A stretch of DNA of 64,000 nucleotides from Erysipelotrichaceae bacterium (GTDB lineage Bacteria > Bacillota_I > Bacilli_A > Erysipelotrichales > Erysipelotrichaceae): the NCBI GenBank assembly GCA_017539025.1, contig JAFYHT010000071.1, positions 310,001 to 374,000 of the forward strand. Reading direction: 5' to 3'. Below are positions 36,372 through 44,333 of the stretch, piece after piece; within the stretch, counting starts at the first letter, position 1; each line of letters starts with the position of its first letter. The notes below the pieces were generated by a model, which had not been told where the DNA came from, made no database searches, and saw nothing but the letters and a program-made list of their open reading frames with translations. The position numbers and the translations under genes were made by a program.

Positions 36372-37262
36372 ATGGAAATTAACGACATTAGAGAACAACT
36401 GATTGCTAAGATGGAAGAACTCTTGGCAGAAGAAAATGCGGCTGACGCATTTCTGAGGGCAAAAGACCTCAAGAGAAGATGGCCGCGTGTCAGAGAAGAA
36501 GAAGAATCTCTGGCAGACCAGGAACTGAGCGAGAAGTTCAACAAGATGATGGATGAGCTTTCTGAAAAGGCTGGTGACGTTTACGTCAACACAGAAGAAA
36601 GAAAAGCGCAGATCATCGCTCAGGCAAAAGAGATCCTGGCAAAGAACAACTTCAAAAAAGGTACCGAGCAGATGAAACAGCTGCTTGAAGACTGGAAACA
36701 TGCCGGCCGTATCAATAAAGAAAAGGACGATGAACTCTGGAACGAATTCAGCGCAGTCAGAAGCGAATTCTTTGAGAAGAAGAACGAATACTTCGCAAAC
36801 CTGAAAGAGACTTTCTCCGCAAACAAGGCTTTGAAGGAAGAACTCATTGCCAAGGCTAAGGAAGTAGCCGACATCGTAAACATCAAGGAAGCTGGAAACA
36901 GATCCAACGAACTGATGGAAGAATGGAAGAAAGTCGGCAGCGCAGGACGCAGAGACGATGATGATCTCTGGCAGCAGTTCCTGGCTGAAAGAAAAGCTTT
37001 CTTCGAGAGAAGAGATGCATACTATGATGAGATGAAAGAAACTTATGCCAAGAGAGTCGAGGCTAAGAAGGACATCATCACTCAGGCGAAACTGTTCCTG
37101 GCAAGAAGCGAATTCACCGATGATGAAGTGAATGCGATCAAGGATCTCAGAGCGAAGTGGAAAGAAGTCGGTAATGCCGGCAGAGAACACGAAAACGAGC
37201 TTTGGGAAGAATTCAACGGCATCGTCAACAAGTATTTTGAAAACATGAGATACTACAAGTAA
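36372..37262 (+). CDS. DUF349-repeat coiled-coil protein
   Basis: A 296-residue, highly charged, helical cytosolic protein built of about three DUF349-type repeats. Each contains a variant of 'EWK..G.....D..LW..F...R..FF': LLEDWKHAGRINKEKDDELW, LMEEWKKVGSAGRRDDDDLW and LRAKWKEVGNAGREHENELW, at intervals of about 75 residues. The N-terminal 60 residues are a more diverged unit. The role of DUF349 proteins is unknown. An extended -10 (TGG-TAGAAT, 36334-36339) and GGTAGGGG lie upstream. Terminators flank the gene, so it is monocistronic. Confidence 0.8.
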   Translation: MEINDIREQLIAKMEELLAEENAADAFLRAKDLKRRWPRVREEEESLADQELSEKFNKMMDELSEKAGDVYVNTEERKAQIIAQAKEILAKNNFKKGTEQMKQLLEDWKHAGRINKEKDDELWNEFSAVRSEFFEKKNEYFANLKETFSANKALKEELIAKAKEVADIVNIKEAGNRSNELMEEWKKVGSAGRRDDDDLWQQFLAERKAFFERRDAYYDEMKETYAKRVEAKKDIITQAKLFLARSEFTDDEVNAIKDLRAKWKEVGNAGREHENELWEEFNGIVNKYFENMRYYK

Positions 37263-37285
37263 TCTCAAATCGGAAATCACTTACT

Positions 37286-37313
37286 AACCGCCATATCTGA
37301 TGGCGGTTTTTCT
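37286..37313 (+). terminator. Terminator after the DUF349 gene
   Basis: AACCGCCAT (37286-37294) pairs with ATGGCGGTT (37300-37308), followed by TTTCT. Confidence 0.92.
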
Positions 37314-37330
37314 ATGCTTAAAATGAAAAT

Positions 37331-37385
37331 TCCCTAAATTCCCTAAAAATCCCTAAATTTGCAAAAAATCCCTAAAATCCCTAAA
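37331..37385 (+). repeat. Five copies of TCCCTAAA upstream of the AAA ATPase gene
   Basis: TCCCTAAA occurs at 37331, 37340, 37350, 37369 and 37378, spaced 9, 10, 19 and 9 bp. The missing unit near 37360 is replaced by an A/T-rich stretch. The array ends 23 nt before the ATPase start codon at 37408. Helical-phase spacing suggests an array of protein-binding sites, perhaps an operator. Confidence 0.7.
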
Positions 37386-37407
37386 ATAAGATAAGAGGTG
37401 ATGATAA

Positions 37408-38496
37408 ATGATGAATCCATTTACACCGGTCTTTGGGGCAGTTCCTTTATATCCTGCCGGCAGAGATCGAATATTAAATGATATGCATAAAGCCTTTCTC
37501 AACTGGACAGGAAGTCCGGATATCACAAGTATCCTGATCGGTCCAAGAGGTTCAGGAAAGACCGCTTTACTGTACATGATCGGTGAAGAAGCGAAAAAAG
37601 AAGGATGGATCGTCACCGATACGATCGCCAGAAAAGGGATGTTGGAAGATCTATATCAGGACATCCTGCAGCAGGCAGATTTTCTTGATCCCTATGTCAA
37701 TGCAAGATTGAGTTCATTTGGTGTGGCCAACGTGGAATTTTCTATTGAAAGAAATGAAGAAGAAAAGCTGAACTGGCGTTCCAAGATGAACTCTGTCATG
37801 CAGCAGTTCATGAATCTGGATGCGGGTTTACTGATCCTTGTGGATGAAGTGATCGCAGATCTCGATGAAATGGTGGATCTTGCCGCAACGTATCAGCTTC
37901 TGAGACAGAGATACCCGAAGATCTCTTTAGTCATGGCAGGACTTCCAAGCAATGTCTATGCATTGCTCAACGACAGATCTGTCTCATTCTTGAGAAGAGC
38001 CAGACAGCACAATCTGGAGAGGATATCCGATCAGGATGTCTGGCTGTCGTTCAGAAAGACAGTTGAAAAAGGCGGCAAGCAGATCGATGAAAAATATAAA
38101 GACGAGATCGTAAGTACGATCGATGGTTTTGCCTATATGATGCAGCTGGCAGGCTATTACATCTGGGAAGCAAGCGATGAGAGGAAAGATATCTCCAAGA
38201 CAGACGTCAGAAACGGCATCGAATACGCAAAAAGAGAATTCAGGATCGGAGTACTGGATCACACCTATCTTGAACTTTCTGACATGGATCGGGAATTCCT
38301 GTTTGCGATGCTGAAGGACGAAAGATACAGTAATCTCACCGATATCTCTGAAAGGCTTGGAAAGACAACAGGTTACTGTTCCACTTATAAGAAGAGACTT
38401 CTACAGTCGGGGATCATAGAAGAAAAGTGCGGAAAGAAATTTGAATTTGCGATCCCCTTGTTCCGTGAATATCTCATGGAACAGATCGATGAATAA
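37408..38496 (+). CDS. AAA-family ATPase with C-terminal winged helix
   Basis: A 362-residue protein. Residues about 20-200 are a P-loop ATPase: YPAGRDRIL, Walker A IGPRGSGKTALL, Walker B GLLILVDEVIADL, and a sensor-like ISLVMAGLPSNV. The last 90 residues resemble a winged helix (LTDISERLGKTTGYCSTYKK, LLQSGIIEEKC), as in archaeal-type AAA and Cdc6/Orc1-like proteins. It may act on DNA or as a regulatory ATPase. GAGGTGATGATAA precedes the first of two adjacent ATG codons. The five TCCCTAAA units lie just upstream. Function is not assigned. Confidence 0.8.
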   Translation: MMNPFTPVFGAVPLYPAGRDRILNDMHKAFLNWTGSPDITSILIGPRGSGKTALLYMIGEEAKKEGWIVTDTIARKGMLEDLYQDILQQADFLDPYVNARLSSFGVANVEFSIERNEEEKLNWRSKMNSVMQQFMNLDAGLLILVDEVIADLDEMVDLAATYQLLRQRYPKISLVMAGLPSNVYALLNDRSVSFLRRARQHNLERISDQDVWLSFRKTVEKGGKQIDEKYKDEIVSTIDGFAYMMQLAGYYIWEASDERKDISKTDVRNGIEYAKREFRIGVLDHTYLELSDMDREFLFAMLKDERYSNLTDISERLGKTTGYCSTYKKRLLQSGIIEEKCGKKFEFAIPLFREYLMEQIDE

Positions 38497-38528
38497 ATGA
38501 GTTTTTGTTGATGGTAGAATAAAAGAAG

Positions 38529-39686
38529 ATGAAGACAAGTCTGATCATGGAAGGCGGGGCAATGCGGGGCTTATTCACCTGCGGTGTCATCGATGTCTTA
38601 ATGGAAAACGGAATCGAGTTTGATGGCGGGATCGGTATTTCAGCCGGGGCTGTTTTCGGATGCAACTTCAAGTCCAGACAGATCGGCAGGCCAAGGCGTT
38701 ACAACGAAACATACTGTAAAGACCCGAGATACTGTTCCATCCGTTCCTTGATCACAACGGGCGATCTCTATGGGGTTGATTTCTGCTACAGAGAAGTGCC
38801 TTATGAACTGGATAAATTCGATTCAAAAGCGTTTGCGGAAAATCCGATGAAATTCTATGTCGGTGCGACCGATGTGAAAACAGGAAAGTGCGTCTATCAC
38901 TTATGTAGCGACGGCGGAGAAAACGACAATCAGTGGATGAGAGCTTCCGCGTCCATGCCTCTGGTTTCAAGGATCGTCAAATTGGATGGCTATGAATTAT
39001 TGGATGGAGGCATTGCCGATTCGATCCCTCTGGAGTTCATGGAGAAGGAAGGTTATGATCGCAACGTCGTCGTATTGACGCAGCCTTTGGGTTATACAAA
39101 GAAAAAGAATAGTCTCTTGCCTTTGATCAGGATGAGAATGAGAAATTATCCTTTGATGGTCGAAACGATGGCCAACAGACATATCGTATACAACCATCAG
39201 GTAAGAGATGTATTGAAGAAAGAGAAAAAGGGAGAAGTCTTTGTGATCAGGCCGCCTGAGGATCTGAAGATCGGCAGAGTGGAAAAGGATCCAAAGGAAT
39301 TGGAGAGAGTCTATCAGATCGGCAGAAGAGAAGCCGAAAAGAGACTGGAAGATCTGAAGTACTTCCTTTCTCCTGATTATGAGATCAGAAAGGATGATGA
39401 AGTGAGTAAAGAAACGATCCGTCAGCACATCCGCTTCTTCGGGACCGTCCAGGGTGTCGGTTTCCGTTTTCAGGCGATGATGGCTGCCGATGCGCTTGGA
39501 CTGACGGGCTGGGTGAAGAATGAATCGGATGGTTCTGTCACGATGGAGATACAGGGCAGCAAAGATGAGATCGATGCGGCGATCGAGATGATCGACAACA
39601 GCCGTTTCATCGAGATCGAAAGGATCTTAAGAACGGACATTCCATTGGAAGAACACGAGTCTTCTTTCTCTGCGGATTACTGGTGA
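38529..39686 (+). CDS. Patatin-like phospholipase fused to acylphosphatase
   Basis: A 385-residue fusion. Residues 1-290 are a patatin-like acyl hydrolase of the bacterial RssA/YjjU type: oxyanion loop GGAMRG, nucleophile motif GISAG (about residues 35-39), and catalytic Asp in LLDGGIADSIP. Residues about 300-385 are a complete acylphosphatase domain: RFFGTVQGVGFRFQ (catalytic Arg) and GLTGWVKNESDGSV (catalytic Asn). One enzyme cleaves acyl esters and the other acyl phosphates. An extended -10 (TGG-TAGAAT, 38515-38520) ends 8 nt before the ATG and only a poor AAGAAG precedes it, so translation may be leaderless. Confidence 0.9.
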   Translation: MKTSLIMEGGAMRGLFTCGVIDVLMENGIEFDGGIGISAGAVFGCNFKSRQIGRPRRYNETYCKDPRYCSIRSLITTGDLYGVDFCYREVPYELDKFDSKAFAENPMKFYVGATDVKTGKCVYHLCSDGGENDNQWMRASASMPLVSRIVKLDGYELLDGGIADSIPLEFMEKEGYDRNVVVLTQPLGYTKKKNSLLPLIRMRMRNYPLMVETMANRHIVYNHQVRDVLKKEKKGEVFVIRPPEDLKIGRVEKDPKELERVYQIGRREAEKRLEDLKYFLSPDYEIRKDDEVSKETIRQHIRFFGTVQGVGFRFQAMMAADALGLTGWVKNESDGSVTMEIQGSKDEIDAAIEMIDNSRFIEIERILRTDIPLEEHESSFSADYW

Positions 39687-39687
39687 G

Positions 39688-39711
39688 AAACAGGGTTTAC
39701 CCTGTTTTTTT
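39688..39711 (+). terminator. Terminator after the patatin fusion gene
   Basis: AAACAGGG (39688-39695) pairs with CCCTGTTT (39700-39707) around TTTA, followed by a T run. The T run overlaps the -35 of the next promoter. Confidence 0.9.
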
Positions 39712-39766
39712 GACTTTAACTGAGAACGTGTTATAATTATGTAGCACGCTACATGTAGCATGCTAC
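39710..39766 (+). promoter_or_regulatory. MarR-gene promoter with two palindromic operators
   Basis: TTGACT (39710-39715) and TATAAT (39732-39737) are 16 bp apart. Immediately downstream lie GTAGCACGCTAC (39741-39752, one mismatch) and the perfect palindrome GTAGCATGCTAC (39755-39766), 14 bp centre to centre. They cover the expected transcription start and are the likely operator of the MarR-type protein encoded at 39784. Confidence 0.85.
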
Positions 39767-39783
39767 AGAAATGGAGTAATGCG

Positions 39784-40212
39784 ATGGTTTCTATGGAAAA
39801 GATACTGTTCCTGATCAGACATATTGAAGGAAATCTCAAGAAAGATATCGACATGCAGTTCAGAGAGAATGATCTGACTTTTTCACAGACGCAAGTATTG
39901 TCTCTGATCTTCAGAAACGGAGGAAGTATTTCCCAGAAGAAGCTGCAGGAAGATCTTCAGGTCTCTCATCCGACTGTCGTTGGTCTGGTACAGAGACTGG
40001 AAAAGAGCGGTTTTATCAGTTGCCGCAAAGACGAAAAGGATCAGCGAAATAAAGTGATCTCTCTGACAAAAAGAGCGGAAGACTTCCACAAACAGATGAT
40101 CCAGCACTTTGAAGACAATGACAAGAAGATGCAGAAGGATTTCTCTGATGAAGAGCTGTATGAACTGGAACGCTTACTCAATAAACTCAACGATAATATC
40201 AGCATAGATTAG
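39784..40212 (+). CDS. MarR-family regulator of the adjacent exporter
   Basis: A 142-residue winged-helix regulator. Residues about 38-100 form the DNA-binding part: LTFSQTQVLSLIFRNGG, ISQKKLQEDLQVSHPTVVGL, VQRLEKSGFISCRKDEKDQR and NKVISLTKRAE (the wing). An in-frame ATG at 39760 lies inside the operator; ATG 39784 has GGAG 7 nt upstream and is chosen. It likely represses its own transcript and the two exporter genes that follow, releasing on binding of a toxic ligand. Confidence 0.9.
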   Translation: MVSMEKILFLIRHIEGNLKKDIDMQFRENDLTFSQTQVLSLIFRNGGSISQKKLQEDLQVSHPTVVGLVQRLEKSGFISCRKDEKDQRNKVISLTKRAEDFHKQMIQHFEDNDKKMQKDFSDEELYELERLLNKLNDNISID

Positions 40213-40228
40213 AAAGGAATTTACGCTT

Positions 40229-41971
40229 ATGAATGTCATCAAGATACTGTCAAAGGAAATCGGTGAATACAAGAAGGATACGATCCTGACACCGCTTTTC
40301 ATGATCGGCGAGGTCGCAATGGAATGTCTCATTCCGGCGGTCATGGCAATACTGATCGACCACATGTATACCGAAAGCATTTCGATGGTCGTCAGGTATG
40401 GCCTGATCCTGATCGCGCTGGCACTGATCTCTTTATTTTGCGGTGCCAATTCCGCAAGGGCAGGCGCAAGAGCCGGCGCAGGTTTTGCGAAGAATCTGAG
40501 GAGAGATCTCTTCTATCGCGTCCAGGATTATTCTTTCAAGGATATCGATGAATTCTCATCGGCATCTCTTGTCACAAGACTGACGCACGATGTATCGAGC
40601 GTTCAGAACTCTTTCCAGATGATCATCAGAATGGCTGTCAGAGCTCCTTTGATGCTGATATTCTCAGTCGTCATGGCGATCAGGATCAATTCCGAGATGG
40701 CTTTGATCTTCTTTGCGATCATCCCTGTTCTGGCGATCGGTTTATATCTGATCTTCAACATCTCACACCCGATCTTCCGCAGGATCTTCAAGCGTTATGA
40801 TGCTTTGAACAATTCCGTTCAGGAAAACGTATCGGGTATCAGAGTCGTCAAGTCTTTCGTCAGAGAGGATTATGAGATCGAGAAGTTCAACAAGGCTTCC
40901 GAAGAAGTCAGAAGAGATTTCACCAACGCCGAAAGGATCATCGCTTTGAATAACCCATTGATGATGACCTGTATGTATACGGCAATGTTGCTGGTATCTT
41001 ACCTTGGCGCAAAGATGATCGTCGAAAGCGGCGCGACAAAGCTGACGACCGGTGAACTTTCATCGCTGACCAGCTATGGCATCCAGATCCTTTCTTCACT
41101 GATGATGCTTTCAATGGTCTTCATGATGATCACGTTCTCGGCAGAAGCTGCCAACCGTATCGTTGAAGTCATCAATCACGGCAGCAGCCTGCATTCCCCG
41201 GAAAACGGAATCAAAGAAGTCAAGGATGGAAGTATCGTATTCGATCACGTAACATTCCGTTACAATCCGAAGTCCAAGAGAAGAGCTTTGGCTGATATCA
41301 ACCTGGATATCAAGTCCGGTCAGACCATCGGTATCATCGGTGGTACCGGTACAGGCAAGACGACACTGATCCAGCTCATCCCGCGTCTCTATGATGTTTC
41401 CGAAGGAACATTATATGTCGGCGGTGAGGATGTCAGGAATTACGATCTCAAGGCTTTAAGAGATCAGGTCGCTGTCGTTTTACAGAAAAACGTATTGTTC
41501 TCGGGTACGATCAAAGAGAACCTGAGATGGGGCAATAAGGAAGCTACCGATGAAGAACTTGTCAGAGTATGTAAGCTGGCACAGGCCGATGAATTCATCG
41601 AGCAGTTCCCTGATAAATATGACACGATGCTGACGCAGGGCGGTACCAACGTTTCCGGCGGTCAGAAGCAGAGACTTTGTATCGCAAGAGCTCTGTTAAA
41701 GAAGCCTAAGATCCTGATCCTGGATGACTCGACTTCCGCAGTCGATACCAAGACGGATGCCCTGATCAGAAAGGCATTCAGGCAAGAGATCCCGGATACC
41801 ACCAAGATCATCATTGCACAGCGTGTTTCTTCGATCGAAGATGCCGATCAGATCATCGTACTGGATTCCGGCAAGATCGTCGAGCTGGGCAACCATGAAC
41901 AGCTGATGAAAGAAAACGGTATTTACAAAGAGATCTACGAGACACAGGTCAAGGGAAAGGAGGAAGAGTAA
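40229..41971 (+). CDS. ABC exporter half-transporter, degenerate-site subunit
   Basis: A 580-residue half-transporter with six transmembrane helices (residues about 15-310) and an ABC domain (about 340-575): Walker A IGGTGTGKTTL, Q-loop VVLQKN, signature VSGGQKQRL, Walker B with LILDDSTSAVD and H-loop IIAQRVSSI. The catalytic Glu after Walker B is Asp and the usual His is Gln, marks of the degenerate ATP site in heterodimeric exporters such as BmrC/LmrC. Its partner begins one nucleotide after its stop. The MarR gene upstream suggests a multidrug exporter. Confidence 0.92.
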   Translation: MNVIKILSKEIGEYKKDTILTPLFMIGEVAMECLIPAVMAILIDHMYTESISMVVRYGLILIALALISLFCGANSARAGARAGAGFAKNLRRDLFYRVQDYSFKDIDEFSSASLVTRLTHDVSSVQNSFQMIIRMAVRAPLMLIFSVVMAIRINSEMALIFFAIIPVLAIGLYLIFNISHPIFRRIFKRYDALNNSVQENVSGIRVVKSFVREDYEIEKFNKASEEVRRDFTNAERIIALNNPLMMTCMYTAMLLVSYLGAKMIVESGATKLTTGELSSLTSYGIQILSSLMMLSMVFMMITFSAEAANRIVEVINHGSSLHSPENGIKEVKDGSIVFDHVTFRYNPKSKRRALADINLDIKSGQTIGIIGGTGTGKTTLIQLIPRLYDVSEGTLYVGGEDVRNYDLKALRDQVAVVLQKNVLFSGTIKENLRWGNKEATDEELVRVCKLAQADEFIEQFPDKYDTMLTQGGTNVSGGQKQRLCIARALLKKPKILILDDSTSAVDTKTDALIRKAFRQEIPDTTKIIIAQRVSSIEDADQIIVLDSGKIVELGNHEQLMKENGIYKEIYETQVKGKEEE

Positions 41972-41972
41972 G

Positions 41973-43895
41973 ATGCCACCGATGAGAGGTCCGGTCACCA
42001 ATAAGAAGATCGATCCGAAAAGTCTGATCCGCTTATTGAAGTATGTATTCAAGAAATATAAATTCCATCTGTTCTTCGTGGCGGTCTGTCTGATCGTCAA
42101 CTCCGTTGCCAGTGTCATCGCGGCAACCTTCATGCAGAGACTGATCGATGAAGTCATTTTGCCGGGTATTACATTAGGTATGGATGCAGTCGCATCCGAT
42201 CTCACCAAGATCATCACGACGATGGCTACCATCTATCTGATGGGCTTATTGGGCAACACGATCTACAACCAGATCATGGCAACAGTCGGTCAGGGTACCA
42301 TCAAATCCTTGAGAGACGAGATGTTTGACAACATGGAAACTCTTCCGATCAAGTATTTCGATACCCATCCGCATGGAGAGATCATGTCTACCTATACCAA
42401 TGACGTCGATACATTGAGGATGCTGGTAGGACAGTCCATTCCTTCGTTATTCTCCAGTATACTGTCTCTGGTCTTCGTGGTATTTACGATGCTGAGATAT
42501 TCGATCTGGATGACGATCATCGTCTTTGCGGTCATCTTCACGATGACTAAGATCACTGCCGGCTTCGGCGGCAGATCTGCGCAGTTCATGAAGGATCAGC
42601 AGGCTTCCTTAGCCAAGGAAGAAGGCTTCATTGAAGAGATGATGGAAGGCATGAAGGTCGTCAAGGTCTTCACTCATGAAGAAGAATCAAAGAAGCAGTT
42701 TGATGAGCTCAATGAAAAGCTCTATAACGATACAAGACAGGCAAACGAAAACGCCAACGCGCTGATGCCTATCCTGATGAACGTCGGAAATATCTCTTAC
42801 GTTGTCCTGGCGATCATCGGCGGTCTGATGGCTGTCGCCAAGGTTCCTAACCTTTCCCTAAGAGGATTCAATACCGTATCGATCGGTGTCATCGTTTCCT
42901 TCTTGAGCTTATCCCGTTCATTATCTATGACGGTCTCCCAGATGTCACAGCAGGTTTCTACTGTTGCGATGGCGCTGGCTGGTTCAGATCGAGTCTTCGC
43001 TTTGATCGATGAGAAGTCGGAAGAAGATGACGGCTATGTCATGCTGGTAAGAGCCAATATCGATGAGGATGGAAACATCACTGAGTCCAAGGAATATACC
43101 GGCAAGTGGGCATGGAAACACTACCATGCGCAATCCGATCACACGACGACTTATGTCGAGTTGAAGGGTGATATCCAGATGGTGGATGTCGACTTCGGAT
43201 ACGAGCCTGACAAACAAGTACTGTTTGATGTATCGCTCTACGCTCATCCGGGTCAGAAGATCGCTTTCGTCGGTGCAACAGGTGCCGGCAAGACGACGAT
43301 CACCAACCTGATCAACAGGTTCTACGATATCCCTGATGGCAAGATCAGATATGATGGCATCAACATCAACAAGATCAAAAAGCCTGACTTGAGAAGATCG
43401 TTGGGCATGGTCCTTCAGGATGTCAATCTGTTTACCGGAACGGTCATGGAGAACATCAGGTATGGCAATCTCTATGCATCGGATGAACAGTGTATCGAGG
43501 CTGCAAAACTGGCCAATGCGGATGACTTCATCACAAGACTTCCGGATGGCTACAACACGATGCTGACAAACAACGGTTCGCAGTTATCCCAAGGCCAAAG
43601 ACAGTTACTCTCAATTGCCAGAGCGGCTGTTGCCAACCCGCCAGTCATGATCCTGGATGAGGCTACCTCTTCCATCGATACCAGAACAGAAGCTCTGGTT
43701 CAGAAGGGTATGGATAACCTCATGAAAGGCAGAACAGTATTCGTCATTGCCCACAGATTATCTACTGTCAGAAACTCTGATGCAATCATGGTTCTTGATC
43801 ATGGCCACATCATTGAAAGAGGCACACACGATCAGCTGCTCGAACAGAAGGGCACATATTATCAGCTCTATACCGGTGCATTTGAACTGGAATAA
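41973..43895 (+). CDS. ABC exporter half-transporter, canonical-site subunit
   Basis: A 640-residue partner of the preceding gene. Six transmembrane helices (about 35-345) and an ABC domain (about 395-635) carry Walker A VGATGAGKTTI, signature LSQGQRQLL, Walker B MILDEATSSID with intact catalytic Glu, and H-loop VIAHRLSTV. An insert of about 55 residues (DEKSEEDDGYVMLVRANIDE onward) between membrane part and ATPase matches the larger subunit of LmrD/BmrD-type exporters. The pair forms one asymmetric drug or lipid exporter. Confidence 0.92.
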   Translation: MPPMRGPVTNKKIDPKSLIRLLKYVFKKYKFHLFFVAVCLIVNSVASVIAATFMQRLIDEVILPGITLGMDAVASDLTKIITTMATIYLMGLLGNTIYNQIMATVGQGTIKSLRDEMFDNMETLPIKYFDTHPHGEIMSTYTNDVDTLRMLVGQSIPSLFSSILSLVFVVFTMLRYSIWMTIIVFAVIFTMTKITAGFGGRSAQFMKDQQASLAKEEGFIEEMMEGMKVVKVFTHEEESKKQFDELNEKLYNDTRQANENANALMPILMNVGNISYVVLAIIGGLMAVAKVPNLSLRGFNTVSIGVIVSFLSLSRSLSMTVSQMSQQVSTVAMALAGSDRVFALIDEKSEEDDGYVMLVRANIDEDGNITESKEYTGKWAWKHYHAQSDHTTTYVELKGDIQMVDVDFGYEPDKQVLFDVSLYAHPGQKIAFVGATGAGKTTITNLINRFYDIPDGKIRYDGININKIKKPDLRRSLGMVLQDVNLFTGTVMENIRYGNLYASDEQCIEAAKLANADDFITRLPDGYNTMLTNNGSQLSQGQRQLLSIARAAVANPPVMILDEATSSIDTRTEALVQKGMDNLMKGRTVFVIAHRLSTVRNSDAIMVLDHGHIIERGTHDQLLEQKGTYYQLYTGAFELE

Positions 43896-43912
43896 TTCAC
43901 AAAATTACATTT

Positions 43913-43957
43913 AAAAAGACGTATTTTCTAAATAAAAAGAAATACGTCTTTTTTTGT
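43913..43957 (+). terminator. Terminator of the exporter operon
   Basis: AAAAAGACGTATTT (43913-43926) pairs with AAATACGTCTTTTT (about 43940-43953) and is followed by more T residues. Confidence 0.9.
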
Positions 43958-44057
43958 TTTTGTGTATAAAAAACCACAGTTTTTTCTGTTTTGTGACGGT
44001 TCAAATATAAACAAAATAAAGTAAAACGCTTACAATTTTGTTTTTTGGAAAAAGGTC

Positions 44058-44085
44058 TTTTCAGGCTGTTTATTTGTGGTAAAGT
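44058..44085 (+). promoter_or_regulatory. Probable promoter of the riboswitch-controlled operon
   Basis: TTTTCA (44058-44063) and TAAAGT (44080-44085) are 16 bp apart, with an extended -10 TGG (44077-44079). The start near 44092 would place the aptamer at the very 5' end. The rest of 43958-44098 is A/T-rich and shows nothing else. Confidence 0.5.
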
Positions 44086-44098
44086 AAAGGGGTAAAAA

Positions 44099-44167
44099 TA
44101 TCGTATAATCCCTCAGATATGGTGAGGGAGTCTCTACCCTGGTGCCGTAAATACCAGGACTATGATA
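44099..44167 (+). ncRNA. Purine riboswitch aptamer, guanine class
   Basis: The three-way purine aptamer is complete: P1 TATCGTA (44099-44105) with TATGATA (44161-44167); P2 CCCTC/GAGGG (44110-44114/44124-44128) with loop AGATATGGT; conserved J2/3 TCTCTAC (44131-44137); P3 CCTGGT/ACCAGG (44138-44143/44153-44158) with loop GCCGTAAAT. The base that sets specificity, at the C74 position, is C (44160, within GACTATG), predicting guanine or hypoxanthine rather than adenine. Downstream, GATAGAAT (44164-44171) overlaps P1 and can pair with ATTCTATC (44184-44191), which can instead pair with GATAGGAT (44195-44202); these look like the switching helices. Further hairpins are AGGAGCC/GGTTCCT (44209-44215/44224-44230) and TCTTC/GAAGA (44237-44241/44245-44249). 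It controls the BMP transporter genes from 44334. Confidence 0.95.
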
Positions 44168-44333
44168 GAATTTCCCTTCGGTCATTCTATCTGCGATAGG
44201 ATTACAGAAGGAGCCTACCAATCGGTTCCTGAAAGGTCTTCTTTGAAGATTATGTTTTGTGTTTCATCCATAATTCATAGCTTTTGAAGAAGTGTTTTTT
44301 GTTTTTTTCAAGAAGAAAGGAAGAGATTGAAAA

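Noticed and set aside
37331-37385. A CRISPR array or telomere-like array
   Set aside because: The units are 8 bp with 1-11 bp between them, too short for CRISPR repeats and spacers; the likeness to a plant telomere unit is coincidence.
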